From the NCBI GenBank assembly GCA_018398815.1, contig CM031628.1:3160256-3224255 (forward strand): a stretch of DNA of 64,000 bases, in the 5' to 3' direction. Within the stretch, counting starts at the first letter, position 1. The number at the start of each line of letters is the position of its first letter. The notes under the pieces are model-generated. The model worked only from the letters and a program-made list of their open reading frames with translations, had not been told where the DNA came from and ran no database searches. The position numbers and the translations under genes are program-made. Source of the stretch: Conus ventricosus. Its lineage: Eukaryota; Mollusca; Gastropoda; Neogastropoda; Conidae. Shown here in pieces: positions 1 through 12,659 of this stretch.

Positions 1-1960
1 TTAACAAAAAATTGTTAAAATTTCAGGTAACCCCAAAAAATGCCCGACAAGGTTTTGATATGCAGAGGGAAAGGGGTTTGGGGGGAAGTTATTTTTAAAA
101 GTTATGAGAGCCTAAATTCTGTTTTTAATAGTACCCAAAAACGTAGCGTTCATTTTTGAAAACTTTTATCTGTCAGAAGTTTGTTTCGGAAATCAAAAAA
201 AATTAAGAGAGAGGGGATCAAAAAGGTTACAAATTCAAATTTTTTTCCCTGCTTCGATTACGTTTTCCGTATTTGGGAGCGAAAAAGGTTTGTTGAAGCT
301 ATGTGAAAAGTTATGCAATACGACCATCCCCGTGTGAAATAGTTTTTAAAATTTGCTGAGGAAATGTGGGATTATTAGTGAAAAAAATTTCCTTTTAAAA
401 AAAAAGCAAATGAATACGTGATTAGAAAAGGGTTTTAAAGTAAAATTTAAATCCAGTGGCTGACTTGTTTTGACCCTTTTAAAGGGTTGGGAGAATTGAT
501 TAAAAGTTATGTTTTAACGCGATCACACTGTGTAAATAGTTCCTGTGGAGGTGGTTGAAGTTGAAACTTGTTGGGAATTTAGATGAGAAATGAATGAAAC
601 TCCCAAAAATTTGCCCCAAATTCAGTCAACCCAAAATGACTAAAAAGGGTTTTGACATCCCAAGGAAAGGGTTAGGGGAAGTTTTTTAAAAAGTTGTTGA
701 ACGTGCCTCCCCGTAAACTTGACAAATCCAAGATAGTGGATATTTTCAGTATTTTTCATGGCGGAAATTTGGTGGGAAATTCAAGGGAAAATTTGGGAAA
801 GGGGGAGAGCGTTTTCTAAAAGGGGTACGGATTCAAAAGGGTTCCCGGGGCGCCCCGATTTCGCTTAAATTCGTGGAGGGGGGGGGTTTAACTGAAGGCA
901 TGTGAAAAGTTATGTGAACACGATCAAACTTTGTAAAATTATTTTCCTGAAAATGCTGGAAATTTTTGCATTATTACTGGCATTTGAAACCCTAAAATCT
1001 TTGTTTTTTTTGTTGTTGTTTTTTTGTGGGAAAAATGAGTGAAAAAAAATGAGAGTAAATTGGGAAAAAAGGATTAATTTCCAAATAACCCAAAATTGAC
1101 CGCCCCTGTTTTGCCCCTGTAAGGGGGGGGTTGGGAGGGTTTTCGGGTCAGTAGTTATGTAAACACGTTTGGCAAAATCAAAGATATGTCCAAGATGGAA
1201 AGATTTTTTTAAAAACTTTTACGTAGGCCAGAAATTCTGTTCAAAATTTGCCCGGAATTAAAAGGGGGGGCGATTTAAAAGGTGAGAGGGACTTTTTTTA
1301 ATTTTAAAAGGGGGAGATTTTGGGGAAAGTTTTTACAAAAAATGATGCGAAACGATCAAACCCCACTTCAAACAATTAATTTATTCACGGAAAAATGGTG
1401 GGGATAAAAAAACCCCGAAATTTTGGGGTTAAAGTTTTTCGGAAAACCCCAATAAAAATTTAAAAGAGCGCAAAAAATGTTTAAAAAAATTTGGGTTAGG
1501 AATTTTTTTTGCCCTTTTGGGCCAAATTTTCCCAAATACTAGAGGGTAGGAGTTTTTAAAAACTATGGGGAAAGTTACGCGAACCGACCCTTATTGGAAA
1601 TACTCTCGGTGCTGTAGTTTTGTAAGTTATTATTTAGAAAAACCTTGTTGGGGGAAAAAAAAAAAAAAAAAAGCAAAGAATGAGAATTTTTTGGGAAAAC
1701 GTTTTAAAATCCAGATTAAATTCCGAAATGGGGGACGTGTTTTTAGACGCAGGGGAAAGCTATGCCCAAGTTGGGGCGAACAACATTGCCCTATGGATAT
1801 TTCCCTTAAATGCTGGGGGGTGGTGGTATTATCTTTTTTGGTTAAAATTTTTTTGGCATTAAACAGGAAAAAAATGCAAAAGGGTGACAAAAAAATTTGC
1901 TTAAATTCGGTTTTAATCCCAAAAGATTTACAAGGGTTTTGTTTTTAGGGGGTTTGGGTT
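1..1960 (+). repeat. Degenerate ~200-bp tandem satellite
   Basis: A motif of the form GTTATG-N-AACACGATCA followed by TGTGTAAATAGTT-like sequence recurs near 104, 309, 504, 693, 908, 1152, 1343, 1574 and 1760, spaced roughly 190-245 bases apart. A second shared segment, TTTTGAC then AAAGGGTT and GGGG, recurs near 52, 468, 647 and 1112. Some copies match better three units apart (229 versus 829; 301 versus 900), which suggests higher-order organisation. Copies are strongly diverged or badly sequenced, so unit borders are approximate. Confidence 0.5.
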
Positions 1961-2014
1961 AAAGGAGACATATGTAAAATGTTGGGTAAACCCCAATTGC
2001 ATGTACCCAAACAA

Positions 2015-2080
2015 CACACACAACACCCCAAAAACCACACACACACACACACACACACCACAACCACAACACACAAAAAA
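2015..2080. repeat. AC microsatellite
   Basis: An imperfect run of AC dinucleotides, flanked by poly-A and poly-T tracts that continue to about 2240. No gene is visible in 2080-3060, only A/T homopolymers. Confidence 0.85.
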
Positions 2081-3195
2081 AAAATTATTTTATATATAAA
2101 ATTTTTAAAAAAAAAAAAAAAAAAAGGCCTTAAAAAATTTTAAAAAAAACCAAATTAAAAATTTCTTTTTTTTTTTTTTGGTTGGTTTGTGTTTTTGGGT
2201 TTAAAAATTTCTTTTTTTTTTTTTTTCTTTTTTTCCCAAAAACCGTTTTTCCCAAAAAAATTTTTTTTTTGGGGAATTCTTTAAAGTCTGGTAAAATACC
2301 CCGTAACTCCCGTAAAAAATTCGGCCCAAAAAAAAATTTTTTCCAAAAAAAGGGGTGTAAAACCTAAATTTGGGGGGATTCAGAAATTTTCAAAATGGGT
2401 TCCAAAGTTTTTTTTAAAAAAAAAATACTTTTTAAAAAAAAATTCTTGTGGGGAATTAAAATTAAAATAGCCCGGCCCCCATGGAAAAAGGGGAACATTT
2501 TTTTTTAAAAACCCAATTCCCGAAACAAAAAAAAAAAATGATTTTCCTTTAAAATTCAAAACAAACCACCACACCACCAAACCCCAAACCTTTCCTTTTT
2601 TATATTTTGAACTTTCCTTTTAAAAAAATTTCTTTTTGCCAAAATTCGGGGAAAATTTTTTTTCCGCCGTTTATAAAAAGGAACCCCAAATTATTTTGTT
2701 TGGGAAACTGGGGAACTTTTCCCAACTTTGGAAATTTGGAAAAAATTTTAAAAAAAAAAAAAAAAAAATGAAAATTTTCAAAAAACCCCCTTTCGGGCCC
2801 CCAACCCCCTTTGGAAGGCAAAAATCTATTTATTGGTGTCCGGGCCTTTCCGCCCTTTCCCCCCAAAAACCCCCTTTTTTTCCCCTTTTTTTCCGTCTTT
2901 TAAAACCCCCTTCCAAATTCTTTTTAATTGTGTTTTTGTTTTTTTTTTTTTCTTTTGGTTTTTTTTTTTCCCCTTTCACACCATTTTCCAGGAAAAATGT
3001 TTTTTAAACTTTTTTGTTTTAGTTTCCTAAAAACCCATTGTAGAAAAGGGATCCAAATTTTTTGCTATTTTTAAGGGGGGTTGCAGTTTAAATGGCGAAA
3101 AGGGGGGGGGGGGGGGGGGTTGAAAAGGGGCCCGTTGGGGTTAAGACTAAGGGCCAAAATTCTCCGGGAAATTTTGAAAAAACAATAAATTTTCC

Positions 3196-3345
3196 TTCTC
3201 CTCTCTCTCTCTTTTCTCTTTTCTCTCTCTCTCCTCTCTTTTCTCTTCTCCTCTCTCTTTTTATTTTTTTTTTTTTCTTTTAAAGTGGTCTTCTTTTCCC
3301 CCCTCCTTTCCCCCTTTTTCTTTTTTTTCCTTCTTTTAAAGAAAG
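3196..3345. repeat. CT-rich microsatellite and pyrimidine tract
   Basis: CTCTCT and TTTTCTCT arrays that pass into a long C/T tract. They account for the Ser/Leu/Phe-rich open frames here. Confidence 0.8.
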
Positions 3346-3434
3346 TGTTTTTTGGTTGTGTTGTTGTGGTTTTGTTTTTTTTGGGGTTGTGGTGTGGTTT
3401 GGGGGTTTTTTTTGGTTTTGGACTTAACATTCTT

Positions 3435-4125
3435 AACGCCCCCCCCCCCCCACACCCCCACACTCCAACCACCAAAACCCAACCCCCCGGGGCTTTCCCC
3501 CTCCCTCCTTCCTCCCCTCTCCCTCACCCCCAAACAAGGTGGCCTTTTTTTTTTTTTCAACGGGGGCAGCCACAGGCCCCCCAATCCCAAACCCGAAAGG
3601 TCCGGGGCCCAGGGCTGGGGAAAAACCGGGTTCCTTTCCCCCCTGAAGGCCCTCAGGGGGCCCCAAAGGCCCCCGGGGAAAAGGGGTTGGGGGTTCCGCC
3701 GGCGGGGTTTAAAAAACCGTATCCGGTGGGAACCCCTTTGAGTGGGGGGCCCAAGGCGGGGGAGAAAAGGGGTCGGGGATCCCCCTACCAAACCACCCTG
3801 GGAGGAGGAGCAGTTGGGAAAATGTTTGGGGAGCGGCGCAGACGTCGGGCCCCCTTTTTCACCTTTTGTGCCCCTTATTCCCATTTTAAGGGATTTGGTT
3901 CGAGTGTTGGTGGGGTTGTTTTTTTTGTTGGGTTTGTTGGTGTTTTTGTTGGTTTGTGTGTGTGTGTGTGTTGTGTGTGGTGTGTGGGGTTTTTGGGGTG
4001 TGTGTGTGTGTGTTTTTTGTGTGTGTGTTGTGGGGTTTTGGGTGTCAAAACAGAGTTATTACAGGATGCCCCACCCTTTCCTCCCCATCCCCCCCCCCGC
4101 CCCACCCCCGCCCTTTCCCCAAACC
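3435..4125. repeat. C/G homopolymer-rich low-complexity block with GT microsatellite
   Basis: Poly-C tracts at 3439-3455 and 4090-4115 and a GT/TG array at about 3950-4040. The intervening G/C-rich sequence at 3480-3900 gives long open frames on both strands with no recognisable domain. Confidence 0.7.
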
Positions 4126-4289
4126 TCATACCAGCTTTTCCAGATGAACCAAAATAACAACCCCACCAAACAAATACAAAATTTCTTTTTTTTTTTTGCC
4201 CCAAGAAAATAAAAAACGTTTTTTTTTTAAAACCGTTCAACGTTTCGCGCAAATAAAAAACAAAAAAAGGGAAATTTTTAACACATTAA

Positions 4290-4745
4290 TAACCCAAAAA
4301 AAATTAATGAATAAAAAAGGGAAAAATGGGATAAATAAATTTAAAAAGTAAATAAAACACATGAAAAACCCAAATGAATTTTAAAGTCAGTGAACTTTAA
4401 ATAAATGGGGGGGCCAAAAAAAGGGAAATAAACCAATAAATAAATGGGCAAAGGAATGAAAAAAACCCAAATAAATGGAGCTGGGAAAAAAAACCCAATA
4501 AAAAAAAAGGGGACTAGGAAAGCCCCAAAAAAATAAAGGGGGCTAGGAATGAACCAAAAATAAATGGAGCTGGGAAAATAAACCCAACCCAAAATGGAGC
4601 TGGGAAATGCCCAAAACAATAAATGGAGTTTGGAATGAAAAATAAAAAAAAGGGAAAGCTAAAAAATGCCCCAAACAATAAAAATGGAGCTAGGAATAAA
4701 CCCAAATAAATAAATGGGGGGCAAAAAAAGGAATGAAAAATTTGT
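4290..4745 (+). repeat. ~28-bp minisatellite (AATAAATGGAGCTGGGAA unit)
   Basis: About a dozen degenerate units, each with AATAAATGG, then AGCT(G/A)GGAAT and AAACCCAA. They are clearest between 4412 and 4715, with the GGAGCTGGGAA or GGAGCTAGGAA core visible near 4477, 4565, 4595 and 4685. Hydrophobic reverse-strand open frames here are a by-product of the repeat. Confidence 0.65.
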
Positions 4746-5494
4746 TTAAATTAATTTTTTCCAAGAACATGCAGTATAAGCAAAAAAGTGGAAAAAAAAT
4801 TTAAAAAAGGGAGATAACCAGGGATTTTCGCTCATGAATAAGTATAAAAACAGTTTTTTCCCTATTTCTCAGTTTTCCTCGGGATTAATTTGTGCTGTTT
4901 TTTCACACGTTTCTGGTAGTTTTAATCTAGTAAAGTACGTTAAAAAGTAGTTTTTTTTGTCTTTTTTTTTAAAACGGGTTTTAATTTTATGTCGTTTTTT
5001 AAAAACCCCGGCGTGTGTTTTGTTTTTCAATGTATTTTATTGGTAAAAAAGAATTTGGGTGGCAGAGTTTGGGGCCCTTTCATCCCCCGGGCAAACTGGA
5101 AATTTTTCCCTTGGGGGCCGAAATTTTAATGTAGCATGGATGTAGGGGTTCAGTTTTTTAGAAATTTTTTTCCCCCCGCCCCCCATCCGCCATTTCCGAA
5201 AAATATAGAAAAAAAAATCAACTTTTGGGACTCAAAATGTTTTTCAGTCGTTGAATGCAAAACAATTTCCTTTCATTTGGGCGCAAAAATTCGCCGATAA
5301 AATTTTTTGTAAAAAAAGTGCATTAAATCTTTCAAGATTCAAACGGTTTGGGGAAAACTATTCCTCTCTTTTTTGCATGGGGTGAATTTTCCCCCCCATT
5401 TTTCCCCTCTTCCCCCGCCATACAAAATGGGTTTCAGTGGGGGGTTCAAAGGGTTATGAAAATCACCATGGGCAAAATACTCCCTTTTTCTCTC

Positions 5495-5585
5495 CATAAC
5501 GCTCCCCCCCCACACACCAAAAACACACACAAAACCCCAACCCCAAAACCCCAACAACCACACAACACAAAACACACACAAACCG
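5495..5585. repeat. AC-rich low-complexity tract
   Basis: CCCCCCACACACC followed by imperfect ACACAAAACC repeats. No gene is visible around it. Confidence 0.7.
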
Positions 5586-6269
5586 CGATTTTTATTAAAT
5601 ATCACTGAAAACTTGCAAGACAGCAAATACACTATTCTAAATTTTAAGACATTTTTTTCGAGTATTTTCCAGGGGAAAAAAAGGCCCATCCAATATTGCT
5701 CAAAGCATTCAATTTAAAGGGCCCTTTCCAAAATTACCCGCAGACGACTGTTCTTCTGATTAGATTTAGAAACAAAAGGCCCCCAAATTTCCCTGTCTGT
5801 TAGAAGCACAAGACGTAATAGTTTTCTTAAATTTTCAAAGCTTGCTTTTCAAAATAAAAGAAACTGTATTTTTTACACATTGAATGGAGATTTTTAAATC
5901 AGTTTTACCAAAAACCTGATCCCCAAGATACCTTTTGCATTCAAATTTCCGGGCAAATATAAAAAATCACCCCCAAACAAATTTGGGATTTTTTTTCCCT
6001 TTTAAATTTGGACAATTTCAAAGGGATTTTGGAAAAAAAAATTTTTAAGAAAAAAAAAAAAACGGGCCCCCCTGAAAAAGAACCAAAAACAAAAAACAAA
6101 CAAACAAAAAGGTTCAAAAATGAAATTAGACTAACGATTCACCCCTGTAACATGTAATTATACCCGATCCATTTATTTTGGGAAATTTAATTTGGGTTCC
6201 CCTTAAAAGATCTTTTTTGAGCCGGGGGCAAAAACCAAATTTTTTCTCCGGGGTTAAAATCTTTGGCCC

Positions 6270-6360
6270 AACCCACCAAACCCCCTATTCCAAACCCCAC
6301 CCTCTCCCCCCCCCCCCCCTCCCCCCCTCCCCCCTTCCCTCCCCCAAATCCACTCCCACA
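6270..6360. repeat. C-rich low-complexity tract
   Basis: A run of CCC and CTCCC words including a poly-C stretch near 6305-6320. The proline-rich open frames over it are artefacts of composition. Confidence 0.75.
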
Positions 6361-7169
6361 AAACCAAATGCAAAGAAACATGGGTCTGCCCAATTTTTTA
6401 AAGCCCGCTTTAAAAAGCAGTTTAGTCTTCCCGCCCCCATGGAAAAAGGTTGATGCCCCTCAGGTTTCAAAACTGTACGGGATAGGGTTTTTTTTAAACA
6501 TAAAAAAAAAAGAACCCCCAAATTTTCCCCTCTAACAGACATCTGAAAACATGGGCAAAATGTATAAAAATTTCCCACAATTATTGCAAAAATGTATCCA
6601 AATGGGTTTCCCCTCAAAAAAGGGAAAAGATTTGTATCAAGGGGGGAAAAAGGGGCCATGAAAAAGGAAATTTGGGTTCCAAAAACATCTGTTGGAAACC
6701 AAAAAAGGTTTGGGGGCTTTTAAAAATGCATTTTTTTCAAAGAATTTAATGGAAAATTTCCGACTAAAAAGTAAACCGCACAACATTTTAACGAAAACTT
6801 AGGTCAGTTTGACATCGCTACAGGGGCCTGAACCACAAACAGAAAATAATAGATAAAAGGGTTTTTCCATGGAGGGGAAAAAGGGGCGGTTTGACCTATT
6901 CTTGGGGGTCTGGACACTATCCTTTAAGATTACCAAACCCGACTTAGCAAACAATGCGGTGACATGCTTTTGGGGGGGTTTCTTACAAAGCCCCTGCTGC
7001 AAAAATTTTTGGGCGTGATTCCTTTAACATGAAAGACCCGTAATGGGGTTTCCCTATATTTGGGGCCAGTTTTAAAATGTTTGTTCAAGCAAAAAAAGTG
7101 GCCCCTCTTTCTGGTAATTTTTGTTTTTTAAAAGTTTTGGGCTATACCCCAGGGGCAATTTAAATTAAA

Positions 7170-7500
7170 ATCCCCAAAACCCCACACACACACACACACA
7201 CACACCACACACACACACCCAAAACCCCACACCACAACACACACCCACCACACACACAACACAACCCAAAACACACACACACACACACACACAAACACAA
7301 AACACCCCAAACACAAAAACCCCTACAACCCCACCCCAAAAACACAAAAAACACACCCCACCAAAAACCAAAAACACACAAAAACACAAAACACACCTTA
7401 AAAACACGGGCCCCCCCCCCCTCCCCGGGATTTCAAACCCAAACACAACACACACCCACACACACACACACACACACCACACACAAACACCTTTTGGGGT
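7170..7500. repeat. AC microsatellite cluster
   Basis: About 330 bases dominated by ACACAC with CCCCAAAAC interruptions. They give Val/Cys-rich open frames on the reverse strand that are not genes. Confidence 0.85.
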
Positions 7501-9410
7501 GAAGGGGCAAGAAAGAAAAACCCCCGTTCGGGCTTTGAACAAAAAAAAAAAACAACAAACCAAAAAAATCAACAACTTTATTGGGAAAAAAAGGAAAAAA
7601 ACGGCCTTTTAACCTATATAAAAAAAAAAAACTGCTTTTTTTCCCGGTAATGAAAAGGAAAAAAACCCTTGGAAAAAAAACACTTTTTATTGGTTGCCCA
7701 AAAAAAAGAAAATTAACAAATTTGGGCAAAAAAATTAAAAATTTTTTTGGGTTTTACCCCATTTCAAAAATTTCGTGGAAATTTTTACTTGGGGGGGGAT
7801 AACAAAAAAAAGCTAGAAAAGTTCCCGAATTTTTTAAGGTCTAAGCATGGGGACAGGACCCCAAAAAAACTAATATCTCCCCCCTAACCCCCCTTGTACG
7901 TTCACGGCGAGTAAAGGCCAGGTTTTTTTTTTTTCCCCGGGCGCACTTGTTAAAGAAACTGCAGAGCAAGATTCCAAAACTTACCCAAAATTTCTCGGGT
8001 GTTCCAAAACACGCGTCAAAATTTTTGGAATTCCGGAAGCAGGGGTTTTTTACCCCTTTATGAACAAAGAAAAACCCAGCTGCGAAATTTATCTTAAAAA
8101 ATTTTGCTTACGAAACTTTTCACAAAAAGAAACAAAATTTTAAATTTAGAAACCGATTTTCAAAAAAGCCAGAAAAAACAGTCTTTAAGCCCTTATACCT
8201 TTTTGCCCCAATATTATTTTTTTTAATTTCGATCTGAACGGTGGGGAAAAATGTTTTCAGTTAAACCCTTTTTTTTCTCCCCTTCCCGAATTTTGGGAAA
8301 CAAAATCAACCTTTTTTTAAAAAATTGATCACACAGATTTATCAAAAAAAAAAAATTCCCCTAAACTATTAAAAAAGTTTAGTTTAAATTTCCCCTTGGA
8401 AAGTAAGTTTTTACCGACTTTTTAAGTATAACCGATGGATGGGGTTGTTTTAAGTGGAAAAAAACTGGTCCGCTTTTGTTTTAAAACCCCTTTTTAAAAA
8501 AAAAAAAAAGAAAAACGATACTACATTTGGTTTAAAAATTGCCATTTTTTTGGGGAACTTTTAACATACTTATGGCATTTAAAATTAAAAACGTAATCTT
8601 TCGAGGATTTCATGCCAAAATCTTATTTTTGGGGTGGTTTAAATTTCCCGTTTTTACCCAAACCATTAAAATCACGGGAAAATTACTAAAAAATTTTAAA
8701 TTTAAAAAATCATTTTATGGTTGTCAAAAAAGGGTCCAGTATTACCTTTGGGGTGGATTCCTTAATCACTCCCGGGTTTACCCCCCAAGAAATGGGGGTT
8801 TATGCGGCTTAAAAAGGGAGCGAAAAAAATTTTAAAAAAAGGTTTACAGCATTTTCGACATTCAACTAGTCTGCAAGAAAAATTTTAAACCCGGGGCAAA
8901 AGAAAAAAAATGGGCTCAAAAATTTAGGTTTGGAAAAAGGGACAAAAAAACAAATATTTAGTATTACCCAGCCAAATGTTTACAAGTAAAGGGAAAGCAG
9001 CGAAACCGAAAACCCCTTTTTAAAAAAAATTTTTTCTGTAATGCATTCCAGGCCTTTCACTATTTGAAAGTATGGTTTCCCATTGGGAAAGGCCCTTTTT
9101 TTTTTAAACAAAATATTCTAAAAAAAATACAGGGAAGTGGAAACCAATTTTTTTGGGAAACCACCCACTTCTTTAGCCAGGATTAAGGGACTCTGTCCCC
9201 AAAATAAAGTTAGCAGATCAATTGTCACCAAATGCTCCATTATCCCCCGAAAAATTTTTAAATAATCATGCATTACTTTGCTTGTTCTCTGAATTTTTTT
9301 AAATTTCCCGTCCATTTTGGGATCTTTTTTTTGATTGGATTTTAAACTAAAATTGTTTTGTTGTACGACAAATTTATATAAAAGAGTTACGATTAAAATA
9401 TAAAATTTTG

Positions 9411-9760
9411 GTTTTGGCCCCCCCCCCCCCCCCCCCCCCCTTCCCCTGTTCCGTTTCCACCCTGATTTCCCCCCTTTCCCCACCCCAAACCCCCCTCCCC
9501 CCCCCACCCCCCCCTGGGATTTGCTCCCAAACCTTCTAAAAATTGTTTTTGTTTGTTTTTCCCTTTTTTTTCCCCCATCAGAAAACACTAAGGTTTGAAA
9601 ACAAACCCGGATAAGTAAAATATTAATAAACTTACCAAACCTCCCAACAATTTCCCCCCTTACCCCTGGGACATCCCCTCTTTTCTCCTCTCTCTCTCTC
9701 TTTCTTCCCCCCTCTCTCTCTCCTCTCTCCTCTTCTCTCCCCTCTTCTCCTCTTGCACAA
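9411..9760. repeat. Poly-C tract and CT microsatellite
   Basis: A long C run at 9417-9440, more C-rich sequence to about 9520, and a TCTCTC/CCTCTTCT array at 9682-9755. No coding signal is visible. Confidence 0.8.
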
Positions 9761-9859
9761 AAAAGGCGCCACCCCACATAATTTAGCCGCACTCAAACGC
9801 CACCACGGGGCCGCCCCCCCCGCCCACCACACTAAGGAGCACCCCAAAACAAAACACAC

Positions 9860-10020
9860 CGCACAACCCCCAAAAACACACACACACACACACACTTTTT
9901 CCCCCTGTTAAAAACACTTATATGAATAGACCGGGAAAAAAGAACTAAAAAAAAAAAAAACACACACACCCCACAACACACAAAACACACACACACACAC
10001 CCCACACCCCCCACACAAAT
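9860..10020. repeat. AC microsatellites
   Basis: Two ACACAC arrays (about 9870-9895 and 9958-10015) separated by poly-A. Confidence 0.8.
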
Positions 10021-10617
10021 TAAAAAAAAAAACAAAAAAAATTCTTTTCAGAATAAAAAGTACCCGAAAGTCAAATTTTTTGATATCTTCACTGTAATTA
10101 AATTGGGAAATTTGATAAGTGACAATCTATTTAACAAATCATTAAAAAAACAACAAAGACAAAAAAAGCGTTTGGTTAATACTTTTTTTTGATCCCATTC
10201 ATTTCATAAGTCCGACAATCAAAGTTTCCTTTTTTTTTTTTATTTAAAACTGAATGGTTTTTCAAGCCGAAATTTTGGGGAAAAAAGGAAAAACATGTAT
10301 GTTTTAAAGGGGCAGTCGGGGGAAAATTTCCCCACAGCTCTTTTTCAATTTTCCCCTGTTTTATGAAAGTTTAAAAAGCCCCCTTTTTAAATTTCATTCC
10401 CCTTTTTTAATTTAAACAAGTACTTTTTAACGGGGTTTTAAACGTTTTTTCGCACTTTTTCCCCGCTTGATTATATTTTTGTTTTAATCACTTTGCTGAA
10501 ATTCTGAAAAGTTTTATGGTTTTTTTTTTCCCCGTGTTTTTTGTTTTTTTTTTTATTTTTTTAAGGTAAGCATACTCATTTGTCCTTAAAAATTTTTTTG
10601 CACATTACATCAAAAAA

Positions 10618-10935
10618 GCAAACCCCCCCCCCCCCCCTCACAAAAATTGTCCCCCCTCCGGAACCCCCCACCGCCCCCACCTCCCCCCTTAAACAAAATT
10701 TAAATAAAACTTTTATCCCCCCGCACAAAATTTTTACCTTTTTATGCCACAAAAGGACGCAAAAGCCAAAGCATGAACCCACTTGCCCGCCCCAAAAACA
10801 ACCCCCACACACAAAACACCCCAAAACACACACACAAAACACACACACAAAAAACCACGCCGCTTTTGGGTTCAAAGGAAAAGGAGGAAGAAAAAAAAAA
10901 AAAAAAAACACCACACAAACACACAAAAAAAAGAG
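10618..10935. repeat. Poly-C and AC low-complexity tracts
   Basis: A C run at 10623-10638 followed by CCCCCC words, then ACACACAAAA arrays at about 10800-10860 and a poly-A run near 10892-10909. Confidence 0.75.
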
Positions 10936-11159
10936 AATGGGACAGAGGAGAAAGAGTAAAACCGGCAAAAAACCCGTGACAAAAGGGGTTCCAAGCCAAA
11001 ATTTTTTTTAAAAATTTTTTTCCAACCAAAAGTTTCAATTTTCCGGGTTTTTTTTTATTAAAACTCTGAAATGGGAGAAAGAAAAAAAGACAGATATTTA
11101 AAGTTTAGTGTTTTTTTTGCCCTTTTAAAAAACGTTTAAATTTAAAGATTTTAAATGGA

Positions 11160-11415
11160 TGGGTTTTACATGGTGGGTGTGGTGTTGGTGTGTGTGTGTG
11201 GGGTGGGTGTGTGTGTGTGTGTGGTGTGTTAGAGAGAGAGAAAGAGAGAGGAGAATCTGTGGTTAGTTTTTGTGTTTGTTGTTTTTTTTAGATGCCTTTA
11301 ACAGTCATTTATGAAGGAATGAATCGGAGATGAAGAGCAAGAGAGAGACAGAGACACAGACAGATAGACAGACACACAGATAGACGAAGACAGAAAGAGA
11401 GACTCACAGAGAGTC
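11160..11415. repeat. GT, GA and GACA microsatellites
   Basis: A GGTGTGTG array at 11168-11230, AGAGAG at 11230-11255, and GACAGA/GATAGACAG words at 11335-11415. This is where sequence quality improves. Confidence 0.85.
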
Positions 11416-11439
11416 AAGTCAAACTGAAAAACATAACAA

Positions 11440-11965
11440 ACTGAATGATATGCCCCACGCTATTATCACCATTAATATCACTGCTACGCTGTTGCGATAT
11501 CACTACACTGCTACATTAATACATCTACTGTCTACTGCACTACTGTTGACTGCTACTATCACTTTACTCTACTCTCTGCTCTGCTACTACTCACTACTAC
11601 TACTGCTGCTACTGTTACTTCTACTGCTGCTGCTAACTGCGCTATGTTACTACTACTCTGCTGCTTGCTGCTATTACTACTACACACTACCACACTACTA
11701 CTACTACTTCCTACTACTACTACTACTACCACCACCACCACCACCACCACTGCTATTCCAGTACACAAGGAGAAGGCGGAATATTCTGAAGGTGTGCTAT
11801 GAATGCGCTGCTCCTATTTCAGATCTAAATGGAGAATTGAAAGAAAGAGGGAAACACGAGGCAGAGACTACTGCTGCTACTGCCGCCACTACTGCTGCCA
11901 CAGCTGCTGCTGTTGCTGTTGCTGTTGCTGCTACTGCTGCTGTACTACTTCTGCTGATATCATAA
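11440..11965. repeat. CTA/CTG/ACC trinucleotide repeat array
   Basis: Dense imperfect CTA, CTG and TAC triplets at 11480-11750, a pure CCA/ACC run near 11728-11750, and CTGCTG/CTGTTG at 11865-11955. The open frame across it encodes long Leu, Thr and Ala runs and carries no domain. A 100-bp non-repetitive island lies at 11757-11860. Confidence 0.85.
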
Positions 11966-12063
11966 CTACTTCAATGAGTAGCACTAAGTATGAAGAATGT
12001 AAAAAGACAATGAAGACATGTGACTATAGACTGTGTGCTGTAGATCTATAGATCCCGTTTTAG

Positions 12064-12489
12064 ATCTACACGGAGTTTACGGGACCTACACCTGACTTTG
12101 TATCCTGTGTCACAGTGGCAGGTTCATCCGTGGCTGACGGGTCTCCGGCAGCGACTGCCCTCACTCCATGTGTGGGCAGCATCAGTGTGAGAGTGGACAG
12201 CGACCCCACACGTCCCCCTCCGTCCTGGCTGGAGATCCGCGAAGTCACAGAACCTCTGCGGTCACCCCCTGCAGTGACCAGACAGGTGGAGAGGTCATCG
12301 TCTGATAGATGGCCACACATCCCCCGGTACAGCGCCCCAGCACTGCCTCCCCCCACAGAGGGACCACCAGTCCGGAGCTGAGTCACAGGGGGTCAGGCAG
12401 GTCACAGTGGGCGTACCCCTGGCAGTGTGTCCTGTGTGCCGACACCATTGGTCACCTCCTGACCCACGAGTTACGTGTGGGACAGCCAG
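12064..12489 (+). CDS. Candidate host exon, unidentified protein
   Basis: I do not recognise this sequence, but it looks coding. It is GC-rich, has no homopolymers, and reads open from 12064 to 12378 (about 105 codons, including WLEIREV and the run RWPHIPRYSAPALPPP). A second frame reads open from 12309 through a Trp/Cys-rich stretch with CVLC and a His pair (QCVLCADTIGHLLTHE). The segment ends at a plausible splice donor, CAG/GTAGGA, at 12489/12490. The change of frame between the two parts could be one sequencing indel in the C run near 12348. It pairs in phase with the segment at 12872. An untranslated or decayed gene cannot be excluded. Confidence 0.35.
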
Positions 12490-12507
12490 GTAGGAACTGT
12501 TCGTCTC

Positions 12508-12560
12508 ATTATCATCATCATCATCATCGTCGTCATCGTCATCATCATCATGATCATACT
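12508..12560. repeat. ATC microsatellite
   Basis: An array of ATC and GTC triplets inside the inferred intron between the two candidate exons. Confidence 0.9.
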
Positions 12561-12659
12561 GGTGATGACAGGAATTTAGATCTAGTTCTGTACAATGTAC
12601 AAGTGCTGACGGGAGAAATAGATCTGGATCTCCTCCTCTATTCACATTTATTTCTTGTA

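Larger units (their letters stand above)
1..11300. other. Homopolymer-distorted contig end without genes
   Basis: The stretch is crowded with runs of A, T, G and C of 4 to 20 bases, and no open frame longer than about 290 codons reads as a recognisable protein. The longer open frames (for example 3285-4157) consist of Lys, Phe, Pro or Gly runs and arise from homopolymers. Sequence quality changes sharply near 11300, after which coding-like and repeat sequence becomes clean. The tandem repeats listed separately are the only structure I can support. I see nothing else in 4750-5490, 5600-6280, 6360-7170, 7500-9400 or 10030-10610. A poorly corrected long-read contig end is the likeliest explanation. 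Confidence 0.7.

Noticed and set aside
3285..4212. Open frames of up to 290 codons on both strands
   Set aside because: They are made of homopolymer and GT/C-rich composition with no domain, and are open in several frames at once.
11450..11965. 171-codon open frame with Leu, Thr and Ala runs
   Set aside because: It is fully explained by CTA/CTG/ACC triplet repeats.
12066..12386. 106-codon reverse-strand open frame over the candidate exon
   Set aside because: It overlaps the better forward-strand reading, lacks splice context and shows no recognisable domain.
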